A DNA stretch of 7,130 nt from Candidatus Cloacimonadota bacterium (GCA_030596265.1 JAUVKM010000101.1:1-7130), one strand, 5' to 3'. Positions 1 through 6,803 are shown, numbered from the stretch's first letter. Made by a program: numbers and translations. The notes: generated from the letters alone by a model not told the origin.

Positions 1-651
1 AATAGTAACATAACCATCGAATTTCGGTTCAAACTGTAAAAAGCCATATTTACCCTTAAGAATGAAAGAATTTCCTAATTTTACTTCATCCTTGTCACGT
101 CCATTCAGTCTTAACTGTATATCGGTAAATAGTTCTGAATATACTCCTTTTTTAAAAAGTGCATTACCAGAAATTATCATATCTAAAGAACCCGAACCCA
201 TTGGAGCAGCAATCTCAAATCCATCTATTTTTACTATTTTATCTTTATTACCTGTAGGAAGTTTTATTGTAAAGTTTCCTGCATAATCTACTTGCCAACC
301 ACTAATATCTCCCCTTAAATACGATCTATAGGCAGTTGTAACAGACATGTCACCAATTCCAATGGGGCTTTTACTTTTATCACCATAAGTTATTGTTTTT
401 CGTATTAATGGCAGATGAGCTCCAAATACAAAGTTCTTATAGGGACAGGAAAATGGGATTTTTAAATTTTGCTGACTTTGCGTAAATTCTATCTCAGGTG
501 CGATCTGAATTTTTTCCACATGAAAAATTGTGCATGTTTTATAAAGTTCATAAGATACAGATGGGTCTTTTAAAAGATGCGATCCTTCTTCAAATTGAGC
601 AAAAACCAATGTAATAGAAAAAACAAATAACAAAATAAATAAAGCTTTCAT
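1..651 (-). CDS. Outer-membrane beta-barrel protein, MetA-pathway transporter-like (3' end beyond window)
   Basis: Seen: an open frame of 217 codons starts at ATG 651-649 and runs off the left edge without a stop. Residues 1-18 form a Sec signal peptide (Lys2, a hydrophobic core, then Val-Phe-Ala before Gln19). The mature part is rich in alternating polar/hydrophobic stretches typical of beta-strands. It contains PIGIGD (96-101), followed by a Tyr/Arg-rich strand, LPTG (131-134) and MGSGSLD (151-157). Known: this order (GxGD, LPTGd, GtGs-D) is characteristic of the 'putative MetA-pathway of phenol degradation' outer-membrane family, whose members are mostly uncharacterised barrels or transporters; the name does not imply phenol metabolism. 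Its SD, GGAG at 658-661, lies inside the end of yjbQ, and only one base separates the yjbQ stop from this ATG, so the two are co-transcribed and probably translationally coupled. The substrate is unknown. Alternative: another small outer-membrane barrel family. Confidence 0.75.
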   Translation of the reverse strand, partial: MKALFILLFVFSITLVFAQFEEGSHLLKDPSVSYELYKTCTIFHVEKIQIAPEIEFTQSQQNLKIPFSCPYKNFVFGAHLPLIRKTITYGDKSKSPIGIGDMSVTTAYRSYLRGDISGWQVDYAGNFTIKLPTGNKDKIVKIDGFEIAAPMGSGSLDMIISGNALFKKGVYSELFTDIQLRLNGRDKDEVKLGNSFILKGKYGFLQFEPKFDGYVTI

Positions 652-652
652 A

Positions 653-1069
653 CTATTCTCCAATTATTTTTACTAAAAGGCGTTTTCTTCTCATTCCATC
701 AAACTCACCGTAAAATATCTGTTCCCATGGTCCAAAATCTAATTTACCATTCGTAACAGCAATAACAACCTCTCTTCCCATAATTGTTCTTTTGAGATGG
801 GCATCGGCATTGTCTTCAAATCCATTATGCTGATATTGTGAATATGGTTTTTCGGGAGCGAGTTTCTCCAACCATTTTTCAAAATCGTTATGAAGTCCAG
901 ATTCATCATCATTAATAAACACACTGGCTGTAATGTGCATTGCATTTACCAGACAGAGTCCTTCTTTAATTCCACTTTCTAAAAGGCACTTGTTTACATC
1001 AGGAGTTATATTTATTAGTTCTCTGCGTTGAGTAGTGTTGAACCATAATTCTTTACGGTAGGAGTTCAT
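653..1069 (-). CDS. yjbQ: YjbQ / UPF0047 family protein (secondary thiamine-phosphate synthase-like)
   Basis: Seen: 138 residues, the usual length for this single-domain family, with no signal peptide, so cytoplasmic. Family hallmarks are in order: [13 protein letters not shown] (42-54, with His45), [13 protein letters not shown] (81-93, with His81 and His90), and a C-terminal block from [10 protein letters not shown] (110-119) through EFDG (122-125) and an Arg-rich strand. Known: UPF0047/YjbQ proteins are small, nearly universal proteins; some can replace thiamine-phosphate synthase weakly, which gave the family its database name, but the physiological role is unsettled. The family's usual GTWQ motif reads GPWE here, a modest departure. 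Start ATG 1069 is preceded by GAGGGG (1073-1078), which lies in the tail of an intergenic repeat. The downstream gene begins one base after its TAG stop, a pairing with no obvious metabolic logic. The family call is firm; the function is not. Confidence 0.93.
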   Translation of the reverse strand: MNSYRKELWFNTTQRRELINITPDVNKCLLESGIKEGLCLVNAMHITASVFINDDESGLHNDFEKWLEKLAPEKPYSQYQHNGFEDNADAHLKRTIMGREVVIAVTNGKLDFGPWEQIFYGEFDGMRRKRLLVKIIGE

Positions 1070-1072
1070 ATT

Positions 1073-1078
1073 CCCCTC
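1073..1078 (-). promoter_or_regulatory. SD of yjbQ, within the repeat tail
   Basis: On the minus strand GAGGGG lies three bases before ATG 1069 (five bases if GAGG is the pairing core). An ATG at 1080-1078 just upstream is out of frame, so 1069 is the supported start. The site is part of the GGGTTAGGGATGAGGGG end of the intergenic repeat rather than of an AAGGAGG type like the other SDs in the window. Confidence 0.55.
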
Positions 1079-1172
1079 ATCCCTAACCCTTCTCCCTAAT
1101 GGAGAAGGGAACTAAGTTCTATTATCCTTTCACCTTTTTATTCCTCTCACTATGAAAGAGATTAGGTGAGAA
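1073..1172. repeat. Intergenic palindromic repeat (REP/MITE-like) between stop and SD
   Basis: Seen: a perfect 9-bp inverted repeat, CCCTTCTCC (1087-1095) and GGAGAAGGG (1101-1109), with a 5-base loop. A second, weaker one follows: TCTCAC (1145-1150) and GTGAGA (1166-1171). The two halves are related to each other: the reverse complement of 1141-1172 aligns loosely with 1075-1105 (CTCACCTAA against CTCATCCCTAA, then a CTCTTTC/CCTTCTCC-like stretch), so the whole block looks like an inverted pair. It abuts the TAG of the LPP20-family gene at one end and contains the yjbQ SD at the other. No T-run follows the strong hairpin on either strand, which argues against an ordinary intrinsic terminator. 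Inference: CCCTCAYCCTAACCCTTCTCC-type sequences recur as intergenic repeats in many bacterial genomes, and this is probably one copy. Confidence 0.65.
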
Positions 1173-2195
1173 CTATTCTAAAACCATTCCATCAAAATAA
1201 GCAACAAGTTTCTTCTTAAGCTGCTTATTTATCTTTTTACTTAGTGTACGAATAGCACGAGCTTCTGCTTCAGAGGCTGAAACATGCCCTTCTCTGCCTT
1301 TCTCCGACATCGATACAATAACACTATCTTTATTATCTGTCACATTTATCTGTAATTCATATCGGATAAATTCCAGGTCACGTTTCAAATCTGTTTTTTC
1401 TAATATTATGTTACCATCAATCCTTAATACGCTCTCTTTAGAAAGTACAAATCCCAGATCGTTAATGAGTTCTTCCAGCATTATCACAATCTTATTCTCT
1501 TCATCATTCTGTATTGCAATTTTACAGGAAACATTTGCAGCTGCTGCATTTGTATCTTTTACGATTTTATCATGATTATAGTTTATTTCAAGCATATCAA
1601 TTGCAGAAGGGAAAATAATAGTAAGCTGTGCAAGAAGCAATTCATTAATAGAGCTTACAGCAGAAGCAGCATTCATTGCAGCATATCTCAGAATTGGATC
1701 ACCAGATTTATCAGCAATTCCCATAAAATAATCTATACGACTCGCATTTTTATTAATTTTATTTTCATAGATCTCTGCCGTTTTCATTCTGTTTAGATAG
1801 GCAATGGCATAAATCCGTCCAACATCATCTGTGTAACTTTCTCCATATTGTATGTTAAAAAGCGTTTGTTGAGACTGGATATTCACACTTTTAGTTACAT
1901 CGGTTTGCTCTTCAAAGTCAGTTTTATCATTTTTTGTTAGTTCCATATAGCGTTGATTAACAGTCTCTTCTGCTTTGATGTTAGATTCAAATATTCGTGC
2001 TAGATTGCCGGCAGCCATATTTTCTGCATCACTACGTGAATCTCCTTCTCCAACTGCTGTAAGATACATCTGCTCAGAATATACAGCTTTTGGGTTTTTC
2101 AGCCATTCCGGCTTGGAATCTTTTCTTTTCTTAGCATGTGCAGCACATGAAAGTATTAGAATTAGTATAATTGATAGTAAAAATGTTTTTTTCAT
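1173..2195 (-). CDS. LPP20-family lipoprotein
   Basis: Seen: 340 residues. An N-terminal Lys-Lys and hydrophobic stretch (4-16) end at LSC with Cys17, a reasonable lipobox; a competing signal-peptidase-I site follows Ala-His-Ala (19-21), so lipidation is likely but not certain. Ala at +2 suggests outer-membrane sorting if lipidated. The LPP20-like domain starts near residue 29 with PEWLKNP and continues with YLTAVGEGDSRSDAENMAAGNLARIFES (split over 44-71). This is the signature 'P-W ... GeG-s---A---A---LA' pattern. A second domain (about 220-335) has a predicted alpha/beta look and a long charged helix near the end. Known: LPP20 domains occur in Helicobacter Lpp20 and in FlgP-like outer-membrane proteins. 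It is last in the lipoprotein operon, 48 bases after the preceding stop, with its own AAGGAGG (2200-2206). The function is unknown; a role with its two neighbours is inferred. Confidence 0.83.
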   Translation of the reverse strand: MKKTFLLSIILILILSCAAHAKKRKDSKPEWLKNPKAVYSEQMYLTAVGEGDSRSDAENMAAGNLARIFESNIKAEETVNQRYMELTKNDKTDFEEQTDVTKSVNIQSQQTLFNIQYGESYTDDVGRIYAIAYLNRMKTAEIYENKINKNASRIDYFMGIADKSGDPILRYAAMNAASAVSSINELLLAQLTIIFPSAIDMLEINYNHDKIVKDTNAAAANVSCKIAIQNDEENKIVIMLEELINDLGFVLSKESVLRIDGNIILEKTDLKRDLEFIRYELQINVTDNKDSVIVSMSEKGREGHVSASEAEARAIRTLSKKINKQLKKKLVAYFDGMVLE

Positions 2196-2207
2196 ATTTC
2201 CTCCTTG

Positions 2208-2233
2208 TCCACCGAAGTTTTAACGTTGGCGGA
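2208..2233 (-). promoter_or_regulatory. Intercistronic hairpin just upstream of the LPP20-family gene SD
   Basis: In the minus-strand transcript TCCGCCAACG (2233-2224) can pair with CTTCGGTGGA (2217-2208). That gives six consecutive pairs including one G-U, then interrupted pairing towards a short A/T loop. The stem ends immediately before CAAGGAGG, the SD of the LPP20-family gene. There is no T-run, so it is not a classic terminator. It could stabilise or process the message, tune translation, or be a decayed copy of a TCCGCC...GGCGGA-type intergenic palindrome. Confidence 0.45.
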
Positions 2234-2243
2234 TTATTTTAGA

Positions 2244-3638
2244 TTAATTTAAATAAAACGATTCAAATAAATTCAACCCTGATCTTGAAATATTTTTATC
2301 TCCAATATCATCGACAAAAAGTACAGAGCCATTCTTAGAATAATATTTCACTTTGATATTATGTATTCCCGGAGTCACTTCGATTTCGGTGATAGATGTT
2401 TTTGCCGGAAAGAATCTAGCTATTCTAAGGTCAGCATTTTCTGTTGCGTCCACAAGTGCATCTGTAGCCAATCGAGCGGCAAACCCTAAAAGTGCATTAT
2501 CAATTTTCTTCTCCATTTCTTGTTTGCGTTTTGCAGCAAAAAGTCCTTTAATAATAGTTCTGGTTATTGTCTTTAAATAAATTATTGGTTCCTTAATTTT
2601 GAAAATTTCTAAGGCAACTCTCTCGATATCTTCTATTTGCTGAAGTTCGGCAGCAGTGTTGCCATCAACAATTACTTCTATTCTTCCAATATTTGATTTT
2701 CTTGTTTTCATAAATGGAAGTTGAAATTTAAAGTGATAACCTTTTTTCATATCTTTCCAGGGTATCAGATCAAGAGTTTCTAAATTCTGTTTACCATGGG
2801 GATTCTCTTTTGTAGTCCCAATTACTAGCAGGTTTTTTTCAGTATGGATATATAGTGTATTCGCCTTTTTATCTGGAGATCTACCAGTGAAAGATATCAC
2901 GTTGATCTTAGCTTTATCGCTTCTGTTAAGATATTTATTTAAAGATGGTTTTCGGAAATTATAAATATGTGATTGCAATTGCCATGCTTCATCAATTTTT
3001 TCCTTATCAATTCTGGCATCATCCATCTTGCCTTCAGCACGATAAAGCAGCATACTTAAATATCTTCCAAGAGCAGAATTATGGAATTTATTCTTACCTG
3101 TCTTAAAATTTTTCTTTTTATCTTTAGATGAGTTATATTGTTTTGCCATTTTTTTGTGCTTCTGCTCCAATAAAGATAGTTTCTCATTTATCTTCCTGAT
3201 CTCAACAAAAGCATTATCAAATTTATTTAGTTCAACATAATTAAGTGCCTTAAATACATTGAGATATACATCTTCATAATCCTCACCGGAGTATTCTAGG
3301 ACATTATCATTCAACAACATTGAAGCTGCTCCGCGTCCCAAACTTTTTGTATAAAGTTCATCAAAAGCTGTTTCTGCTTTAGAAAGTAATGTATTACTCT
3401 GTTCAAAATCACCATTGTAGTGATGAAGCACTCCTGCATCCACATAATAGAGTGCTTTTTCCTTCTCTTTGTAGAATTTATCCTTAGCAGCTTCGATCTG
3501 ACTCAATGCACCTTGATAATCACGAGAGATCAGTTTCTCGTTGATCCCCATAAATTGGTTTTTAGAGCTTTTTGTGCTTGCACAACTTAATGCAAATAAA
3601 ATAACAAGTATCAGAAATACTTTGAGTGTTCTGTTCAT
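2244..3638 (-). CDS. COG3014-like lipoprotein with tetratricopeptide-type helices
   Basis: Seen: 464 residues. A lipoprotein signal peptide ends at ALSC (Cys19), followed by Ala-Ser-Thr, as in the LpoB-like neighbour, so outer-membrane anchoring is likely. Residues 30-150 are paired helices resembling tetratricopeptide repeats, including YYVDAGVLHHYNGDFEQS (64-81) and the block LLNDNVLEYSGEDYEDVYLN (108-127) followed by KALNYVE. A Lys-rich charged linker (about 155-185) precedes a C-terminal half that looks more beta-rich (about 240-464). Known: the ND-YxGexyEdv-xN-ykALNY pattern matches the uncharacterised COG3014 family. Context: it starts seven bases after the lpoB stop. No good SD precedes ATG 3638; only AAGTGG lies well upstream, so translation probably depends on coupling to lpoB. 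It may act as a scaffold holding partners at the outer membrane; that is inference. No enzyme motif is visible. Confidence 0.8.
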   Translation of the reverse strand: MNRTLKVFLILVILFALSCASTKSSKNQFMGINEKLISRDYQGALSQIEAAKDKFYKEKEKALYYVDAGVLHHYNGDFEQSNTLLSKAETAFDELYTKSLGRGAASMLLNDNVLEYSGEDYEDVYLNVFKALNYVELNKFDNAFVEIRKINEKLSLLEQKHKKMAKQYNSSKDKKKNFKTGKNKFHNSALGRYLSMLLYRAEGKMDDARIDKEKIDEAWQLQSHIYNFRKPSLNKYLNRSDKAKINVISFTGRSPDKKANTLYIHTEKNLLVIGTTKENPHGKQNLETLDLIPWKDMKKGYHFKFQLPFMKTRKSNIGRIEVIVDGNTAAELQQIEDIERVALEIFKIKEPIIYLKTITRTIIKGLFAAKRKQEMEKKIDNALLGFAARLATDALVDATENADLRIARFFPAKTSITEIEVTPGIHNIKVKYYSKNGSVLFVDDIGDKNISRSGLNLFESFYLN

Positions 3639-3645
3639 TTTTGAT

Positions 3646-4257
3646 TTACCACTTTATTTTATTTTTCTTAACGTATTTCTTAATCTCTTTTGATCCTATC
3701 CATACTTTTTCGTTTGATTCTACATTTATAAGTTCAAGATCTACCTGATAGAATTTTACTGCCTTCCCACCACTGGCATCTGTATTAGATTTGATTCCAC
3801 CTTGAAGCATGAAATCTGCACCGGACTCTGCAGCTAATCTTTTTACTGTTTCATCACTTGCATACGATTGCTGTTCCATTCTCTCATCTCTGATCTCATC
3901 ACGCTCTTTCTTACTTGCCACAAATTTTACTTTTCCGCTGTTGATAAGCTCTCTTTCTATATCCTTTATAAAAATATCTGCCTGAATATGTTCGGAGCTG
4001 AAATTTCTGATAGTTCCTATAATCATTACAGGTTTTCTATCTTGATCCAGAACAAAATCCTGCAGCCAAGGTCTGTACATTAGATCTCTTATCATCTGTT
4101 CTGCGACCAGCCGTGAATCAGTATCATTCCAATTACCACTCATATCTGAAACTTCTTCTGTTGAAACCCTTTCAACTGTACGAGTAGTAGATGCACAACC
4201 CATTAGCATCAATATGATCACTAATAATCCAATAACCACTATTGTACTTCTTTTCAT
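3646..4257 (-). CDS. lpoB: LpoB family outer-membrane lipoprotein (penicillin-binding-protein activator LpoB-like)
   Basis: Seen: 203 residues. Lys2-Arg3, a hydrophobic core and the lipobox LMGC with Cys21 mark a lipoprotein; Ala22 at +2 fits outer-membrane retention. The globular domain starts at SGNWNDTDSRLVAEQMIRDL (40-59), then PWLQDF, KPVMIIGTIRN, SSEHIQADIF, INSGKVKFV, a charged REIRDER-like helix, GADFMLQGGI, and ends with a tract reading EKVWIGSKEIKKYV. These blocks, in this order, are those of the LpoB family. Known: in E. coli LpoB reaches from the outer membrane through peptidoglycan and activates PBP1b; the fold resembles the anticodon-binding-like domain of CsgG and TolB. Here no PBP gene is nearby, and the gene heads a lipoprotein trio, so the PBP role should not be assumed. 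SD AGGAGG (4262-4267) supports the start. The promoter-like site at 4286-4316 and the terminator upstream make this the first gene of its operon. Confidence 0.88.
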   Translation of the reverse strand: MKRSTIVVIGLLVIILMLMGCASTTRTVERVSTEEVSDMSGNWNDTDSRLVAEQMIRDLMYRPWLQDFVLDQDRKPVMIIGTIRNFSSEHIQADIFIKDIERELINSGKVKFVASKKERDEIRDERMEQQSYASDETVKRLAAESGADFMLQGGIKSNTDASGGKAVKFYQVDLELINVESNEKVWIGSKEIKKYVKKNKIKW

Positions 4258-4285
4258 ATTTCCTCCTAAAATATATTTTAATGAT

Positions 4286-4316
4286 TTAGAACTTAAATAT
4301 ATAAGATTAATGTCAA
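4286..4316 (-). promoter_or_regulatory. Candidate promoter of the lipoprotein operon
   Basis: On the minus strand a perfect TTGACA (4316-4311) is followed 19 bases later by TTCTAA (4291-4286), with a very AT-rich spacer containing TATAT. The site lies just downstream of the terminator of the preceding operon and about 28 bases before the start codon of lpoB, where a promoter is needed. The -10 is poor against TATAAT and the spacing is long, so the exact -10 is uncertain. Confidence 0.45.
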
Positions 4317-4334
4317 TTTAATTTTGCTATTTGT

Positions 4335-4360
4335 AAAAAGCCCGACATTTCTGTCGGGCT
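4335..4360 (-). terminator. Intrinsic terminator of the oxidoreductase operon
   Basis: In minus-strand RNA a perfect 9-bp GC-rich stem, AGCCCGACA (4360-4352) with TGTCGGGCT (4347-4339), closes a GAAA loop and runs into TTTT (4338-4335). It lies 51 bases after the korC stop. The plus-strand side lacks a T-run, so it works in one direction only. Positions 4361-4411 between korC and the hairpin hold no recognisable feature. Confidence 0.93.
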
Positions 4361-4411
4361 ATTCTATCTAATATAACCAATTTTCTAAACTAACTTGAAA
4401 ATCGTTATTAA

Positions 4412-4951
4412 CTATTCTTTACCTATTTCAATTCCCTTTTTTATAGCCTTAAGGTTAGCTTCAAGGAGTTTGGGATTCTTTTTCTTCAAGAAACCTGAAA
4501 GATCATTTTCAAGAGTTTCATATTTTACAATTCCTGTCTTGCCAATTATAACACCAATTGCAACCATATTCAGAACCATCATGCTTCCAATTTCTTTAGC
4601 AATTTGATTCATTGGTGCTTTTATAATAGTGATATCTTCACGCTTTATGCCATGAGGGCACATATCCGTATTATAAATGAGCAAGCCATTTTTTTTTATA
4701 TCCGGACCAAATTTATCGATAGAAGGTTGATTCAAAGCAACCAGAATATCTGGAAAACTAACCAACGGAGATGCTATTGGTTTATCGGAAATAACCGTGG
4801 AAACATTTGCAGTTCCACCACGCATTTCTGGTCCGTAAGAAGGAAGCCATGATACATTAAGTCCTTCTCCCATTCCTGCTTTTGCCAGGAATTTACCAAT
4901 GGTAAGAGCACCTTGTCCACCAAATCCGGAGCTAATAATTTCTGTTTTCAT
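4412..4951 (-). CDS. korC: 2-oxoacid:ferredoxin oxidoreductase, gamma subunit
   Basis: Seen: 179 residues, the normal size for a stand-alone gamma subunit. The glycine-rich GFGGQG (9-14) begins a Rossmann-like fold, followed by WLPSYGPEMRGGTAN (35-49), the strongest family signature, and an LVALNQPS-like strand near 70. Known: the gamma domain completes the oxidoreductase and contributes contacts for CoA; it carries no iron-sulfur cluster. The start codon shares one base with the beta-subunit stop (TAATG at 4953-4949), and an AAGGAGG SD lies within the end of the beta gene, so beta and gamma are coupled and made in step. It is the last gene before the terminator. The substrate class (2-oxoisovalerate or 2-oxoglutarate) cannot be fixed from this subunit; an alternative name is vorC. 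Confidence 0.93.
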   Translation of the reverse strand: MKTEIISSGFGGQGALTIGKFLAKAGMGEGLNVSWLPSYGPEMRGGTANVSTVISDKPIASPLVSFPDILVALNQPSIDKFGPDIKKNGLLIYNTDMCPHGIKREDITIIKAPMNQIAKEIGSMMVLNMVAIGVIIGKTGIVKYETLENDLSGFLKKKNPKLLEANLKAIKKGIEIGKE

Positions 4952-5706
4952 TATTCGCCTCCTTCTATGGATCTATCCCTAAAATTGGCAACAGGGAAGA
5001 AAGGCAACATGTTTTCTTTAGCCCATGCTAAAGCATCAATAGGAGATAAACCCCAGTTTGTAGGACAGGTAGAAACAAACTCAACAAAAGTGAAACCTCT
5101 CTCTTCTTTATTAAATTGGAGTGCTTTTTTAACTACTTTTTTTGCTTTGAGAATATCTTGAGGTGAAAGCAAGGAAACACGTTCGATGAAGTACGGAGCC
5201 CTTAGAGAATTTATTAGTTCACAAGCCTGGATTGGATATCCAATATCTTTTTCATCTCTTCCATAAGGTGAAGTTGAGGTTTTCATCCCCGGAAGAGTTG
5301 TAGGGGCCATCTGTCCACCAGTCATTCCATAAATTGCATTATTCACAAAAAATACGGTGATATTCTCTCCCCTGTTAGCTGCATGAATGATTTCTGCAGT
5401 ACCAATAGCGGCAAGGTCGCCATCTCCCTGATATGTGAAAACATGCATGTCGGGTCGAGCTCTTTTCATCCCTGTAGCAACTGCGGGAGCTCTTCCATGA
5501 GCAGCTTCTGCCATATCAAAATTAAAGAATTTATAAGCAAAAACAGAACATCCGACAGGAGCTACACCCATCATTTGATTTCTCATTTCTAGTTCATCAA
5601 TTGCTTCCGCAATAAGTCTGTGGGAGATACCGTGAGTACAACCGGGACAGTATGTAAATGGTGTATCAGTTAATGATTTTGGTCTTTGTGCAATAATTTC
5701 CATCAT
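4951..5706 (-). CDS. korB: 2-oxoacid:ferredoxin oxidoreductase, beta (thiamine diphosphate) subunit
   Basis: Seen: 251 residues. CPGCTHG (20-26), Cys53 in APVGCS (49-54) and Cys214 in STCPTNWG (212-219) match the four cysteines that hold the proximal [4Fe-4S] cluster in this family. The thiamine-diphosphate/Mg motif runs from GDGDLAAIG (94-102) to VNN (121-123), then YGMTGGQMAPTT (126-137). HGRAPAVATG (70-79) is also conserved. No key residue is missing. Known: this subunit decarboxylates the 2-oxoacid on thiamine diphosphate and passes electrons towards ferredoxin. Two ATGs are adjacent; the AGGGGGA SD overlaps the alpha stop and is better spaced for the second (5703), so Met2 may be the true start. 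The gap to the alpha gene is five bases. The motifs resemble annotated VorA-type and KorB proteins alike. Confidence 0.95.
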   Translation of the reverse strand: MMEIIAQRPKSLTDTPFTYCPGCTHGISHRLIAEAIDELEMRNQMMGVAPVGCSVFAYKFFNFDMAEAAHGRAPAVATGMKRARPDMHVFTYQGDGDLAAIGTAEIIHAANRGENITVFFVNNAIYGMTGGQMAPTTLPGMKTSTSPYGRDEKDIGYPIQACELINSLRAPYFIERVSLLSPQDILKAKKVVKKALQFNKEERGFTFVEFVSTCPTNWGLSPIDALAWAKENMLPFFPVANFRDRSIEGGE

Positions 5707-5711
5707 TCCCC

Positions 5712-6791
5712 CTATTTATCCAAGATCTTAGCTTTAATTTCATCTGGTGTAAATAAAATACCACCGACTTTCCCAAGGAATTCCACAGGTATTTTTCCAT
5801 TAACTGCCAGTTTCACATCCTCGATCATCTGACCAAGGTTCAATTCGCATACAACAACCTTTTTAACTTTATCATGAAGAACATTTTTTATTGCATCATA
5901 AGGATATGGCCAGACAGTTATCGGCCTGATCATACCAACACTTATTCCTTCTTCCTGCAATTCATCGATAGCAGATTTTGCTATTCTGGCTGCGGTACCA
6001 AATGAGACAATTACTACTTCATTATCAGCAGAGATATTATATTCTTCATACCTTATTTCATTCCTAGTGATCTCATCGTATTTCTTGCCCAACTTAATTA
6101 CATGTTGTTCCAAAATCAGAGGATCGATCTCTAAAGAATTGATCTCGTGATGATGATGATTCGGTTCATCTTCGTTGGAATGCATACACCAATCGTAATG
6201 CTGTTCATCAAGTTGTTTCAACTCCTCTTCTGTTTTGTAAGGTTTAAACTCAACCGGTTCCATCATTTGCCCAAGAAGTCCATCTGATAATATCATCACA
6301 GGATTTCTGTATTTATCTCCTAGATCAAAAGCCAGATCTGCCATGTCAGCAAATTCTTGAACTGTGCTTGGTGCTAAAACTATAAGACGGTAATCTCCAT
6401 GACCACCACCTTTTGTTGCCTGGAAATAATCACCTTGAGAAGGTTGAATATCACCCAGACCAGGTCCACCACGTTGTACATTTACAATAACAGCCGGTAA
6501 TTTTGCTCCGGCAAGATACGAAATCCCTTCCATTTTAAGAGAAATACCGGGTGAAGAAGAAGATGTCATAACTCTTTTTCCACATCCTGATGATCCGTAT
6601 ACCATATTTATTGCAGCAATTTCGCTCTCTGCCTGCACAAAAACTCCATCTACTTTCGGCATCATTTTTGACATATATTCTATTAACTCACTTTGAGGAG
6701 TTATAGGATAAGCAAAATAAAGCCTGCAACCTGCACGAATAGCGGCTTCAGCAACTGCTTCATTACCTTTCATCAATACTTTCTCAGCCAT
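5712..6791 (-). CDS. korA: 2-oxoacid:ferredoxin oxidoreductase, alpha subunit (VorB/KorA type)
   Basis: Seen: 359 residues from ATG 6791. YPITPQ (28-33), QAESEIAAINM (53-63), TSSSSPG (76-82), RGGPGLGDIQPSQGD (107-121) and TKGGGHGD (126-133) mark the pyrimidine-binding domain. The transketolase-C-like domain carries SFGTAAR (263-269) and RPITVWP (289-295). Known: alpha and beta together form the thiamine diphosphate active site; this sequence style is often annotated as 3-methyl-2-oxobutanoate dehydrogenase subunit VorB, implying branched-chain 2-oxoacids, although KorA-like enzymes are close and the substrate is not proven. The frame extends upstream to a GTG (6803), but that codon is inside the SD, so ATG 6791 is chosen. 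Oddity: a His-His-His-His run at 212-215 in an acidic interdomain linker. It starts 12 bases after the ferredoxin stop. Confidence 0.95.
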   Translation of the reverse strand: MAEKVLMKGNEAVAEAAIRAGCRLYFAYPITPQSELIEYMSKMMPKVDGVFVQAESEIAAINMVYGSSGCGKRVMTSSSSPGISLKMEGISYLAGAKLPAVIVNVQRGGPGLGDIQPSQGDYFQATKGGGHGDYRLIVLAPSTVQEFADMADLAFDLGDKYRNPVMILSDGLLGQMMEPVEFKPYKTEEELKQLDEQHYDWCMHSNEDEPNHHHHEINSLEIDPLILEQHVIKLGKKYDEITRNEIRYEEYNISADNEVVIVSFGTAARIAKSAIDELQEEGISVGMIRPITVWPYPYDAIKNVLHDKVKKVVVCELNLGQMIEDVKLAVNGKIPVEFLGKVGGILFTPDEIKAKILDK

Positions 6792-6796
6792 AATAT

Positions 6797-6801
6797 CCTC
6801 C
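6797..6801 (-). promoter_or_regulatory. SD that fixes the korA start
   Basis: GGAGG on the minus strand lies five bases before ATG 6791. The in-frame GTG at 6803-6801 overlaps it and has no SD of its own, so the shorter protein beginning Met-Ala-Glu-Lys is preferred; it also matches the usual N-terminus of the family. Confidence 0.85.
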
Positions 6802-6803
6802 AC

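Noticed and set aside
62..286. Plus-strand open frame of 74 codons
   Set aside because: It is antisense to the outer-membrane protein gene, which has a signal peptide, an SD and family motifs; the plus-strand translation resembles nothing and has no SD.
739..945. Second minus-strand frame within yjbQ
   Set aside because: It overlaps the conserved UPF0047 blocks in another frame and is low-complexity.
1087..1109. Perfect hairpin as an intrinsic terminator for the lipoprotein operon
   Set aside because: No T-run follows on the minus strand (it continues TTAGGGATGAGG), and the surroundings look like a repeat element.
1572..2223. Plus-strand open frames opposite the LPP20-family gene
   Set aside because: They are antisense shadows of a gene with clear domain motifs and lack SD sites.
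4395..5592. Several plus-strand frames opposite the gamma and beta subunits
   Set aside because: All lie across well-conserved enzyme genes on the other strand, without SDs or recognisable products.
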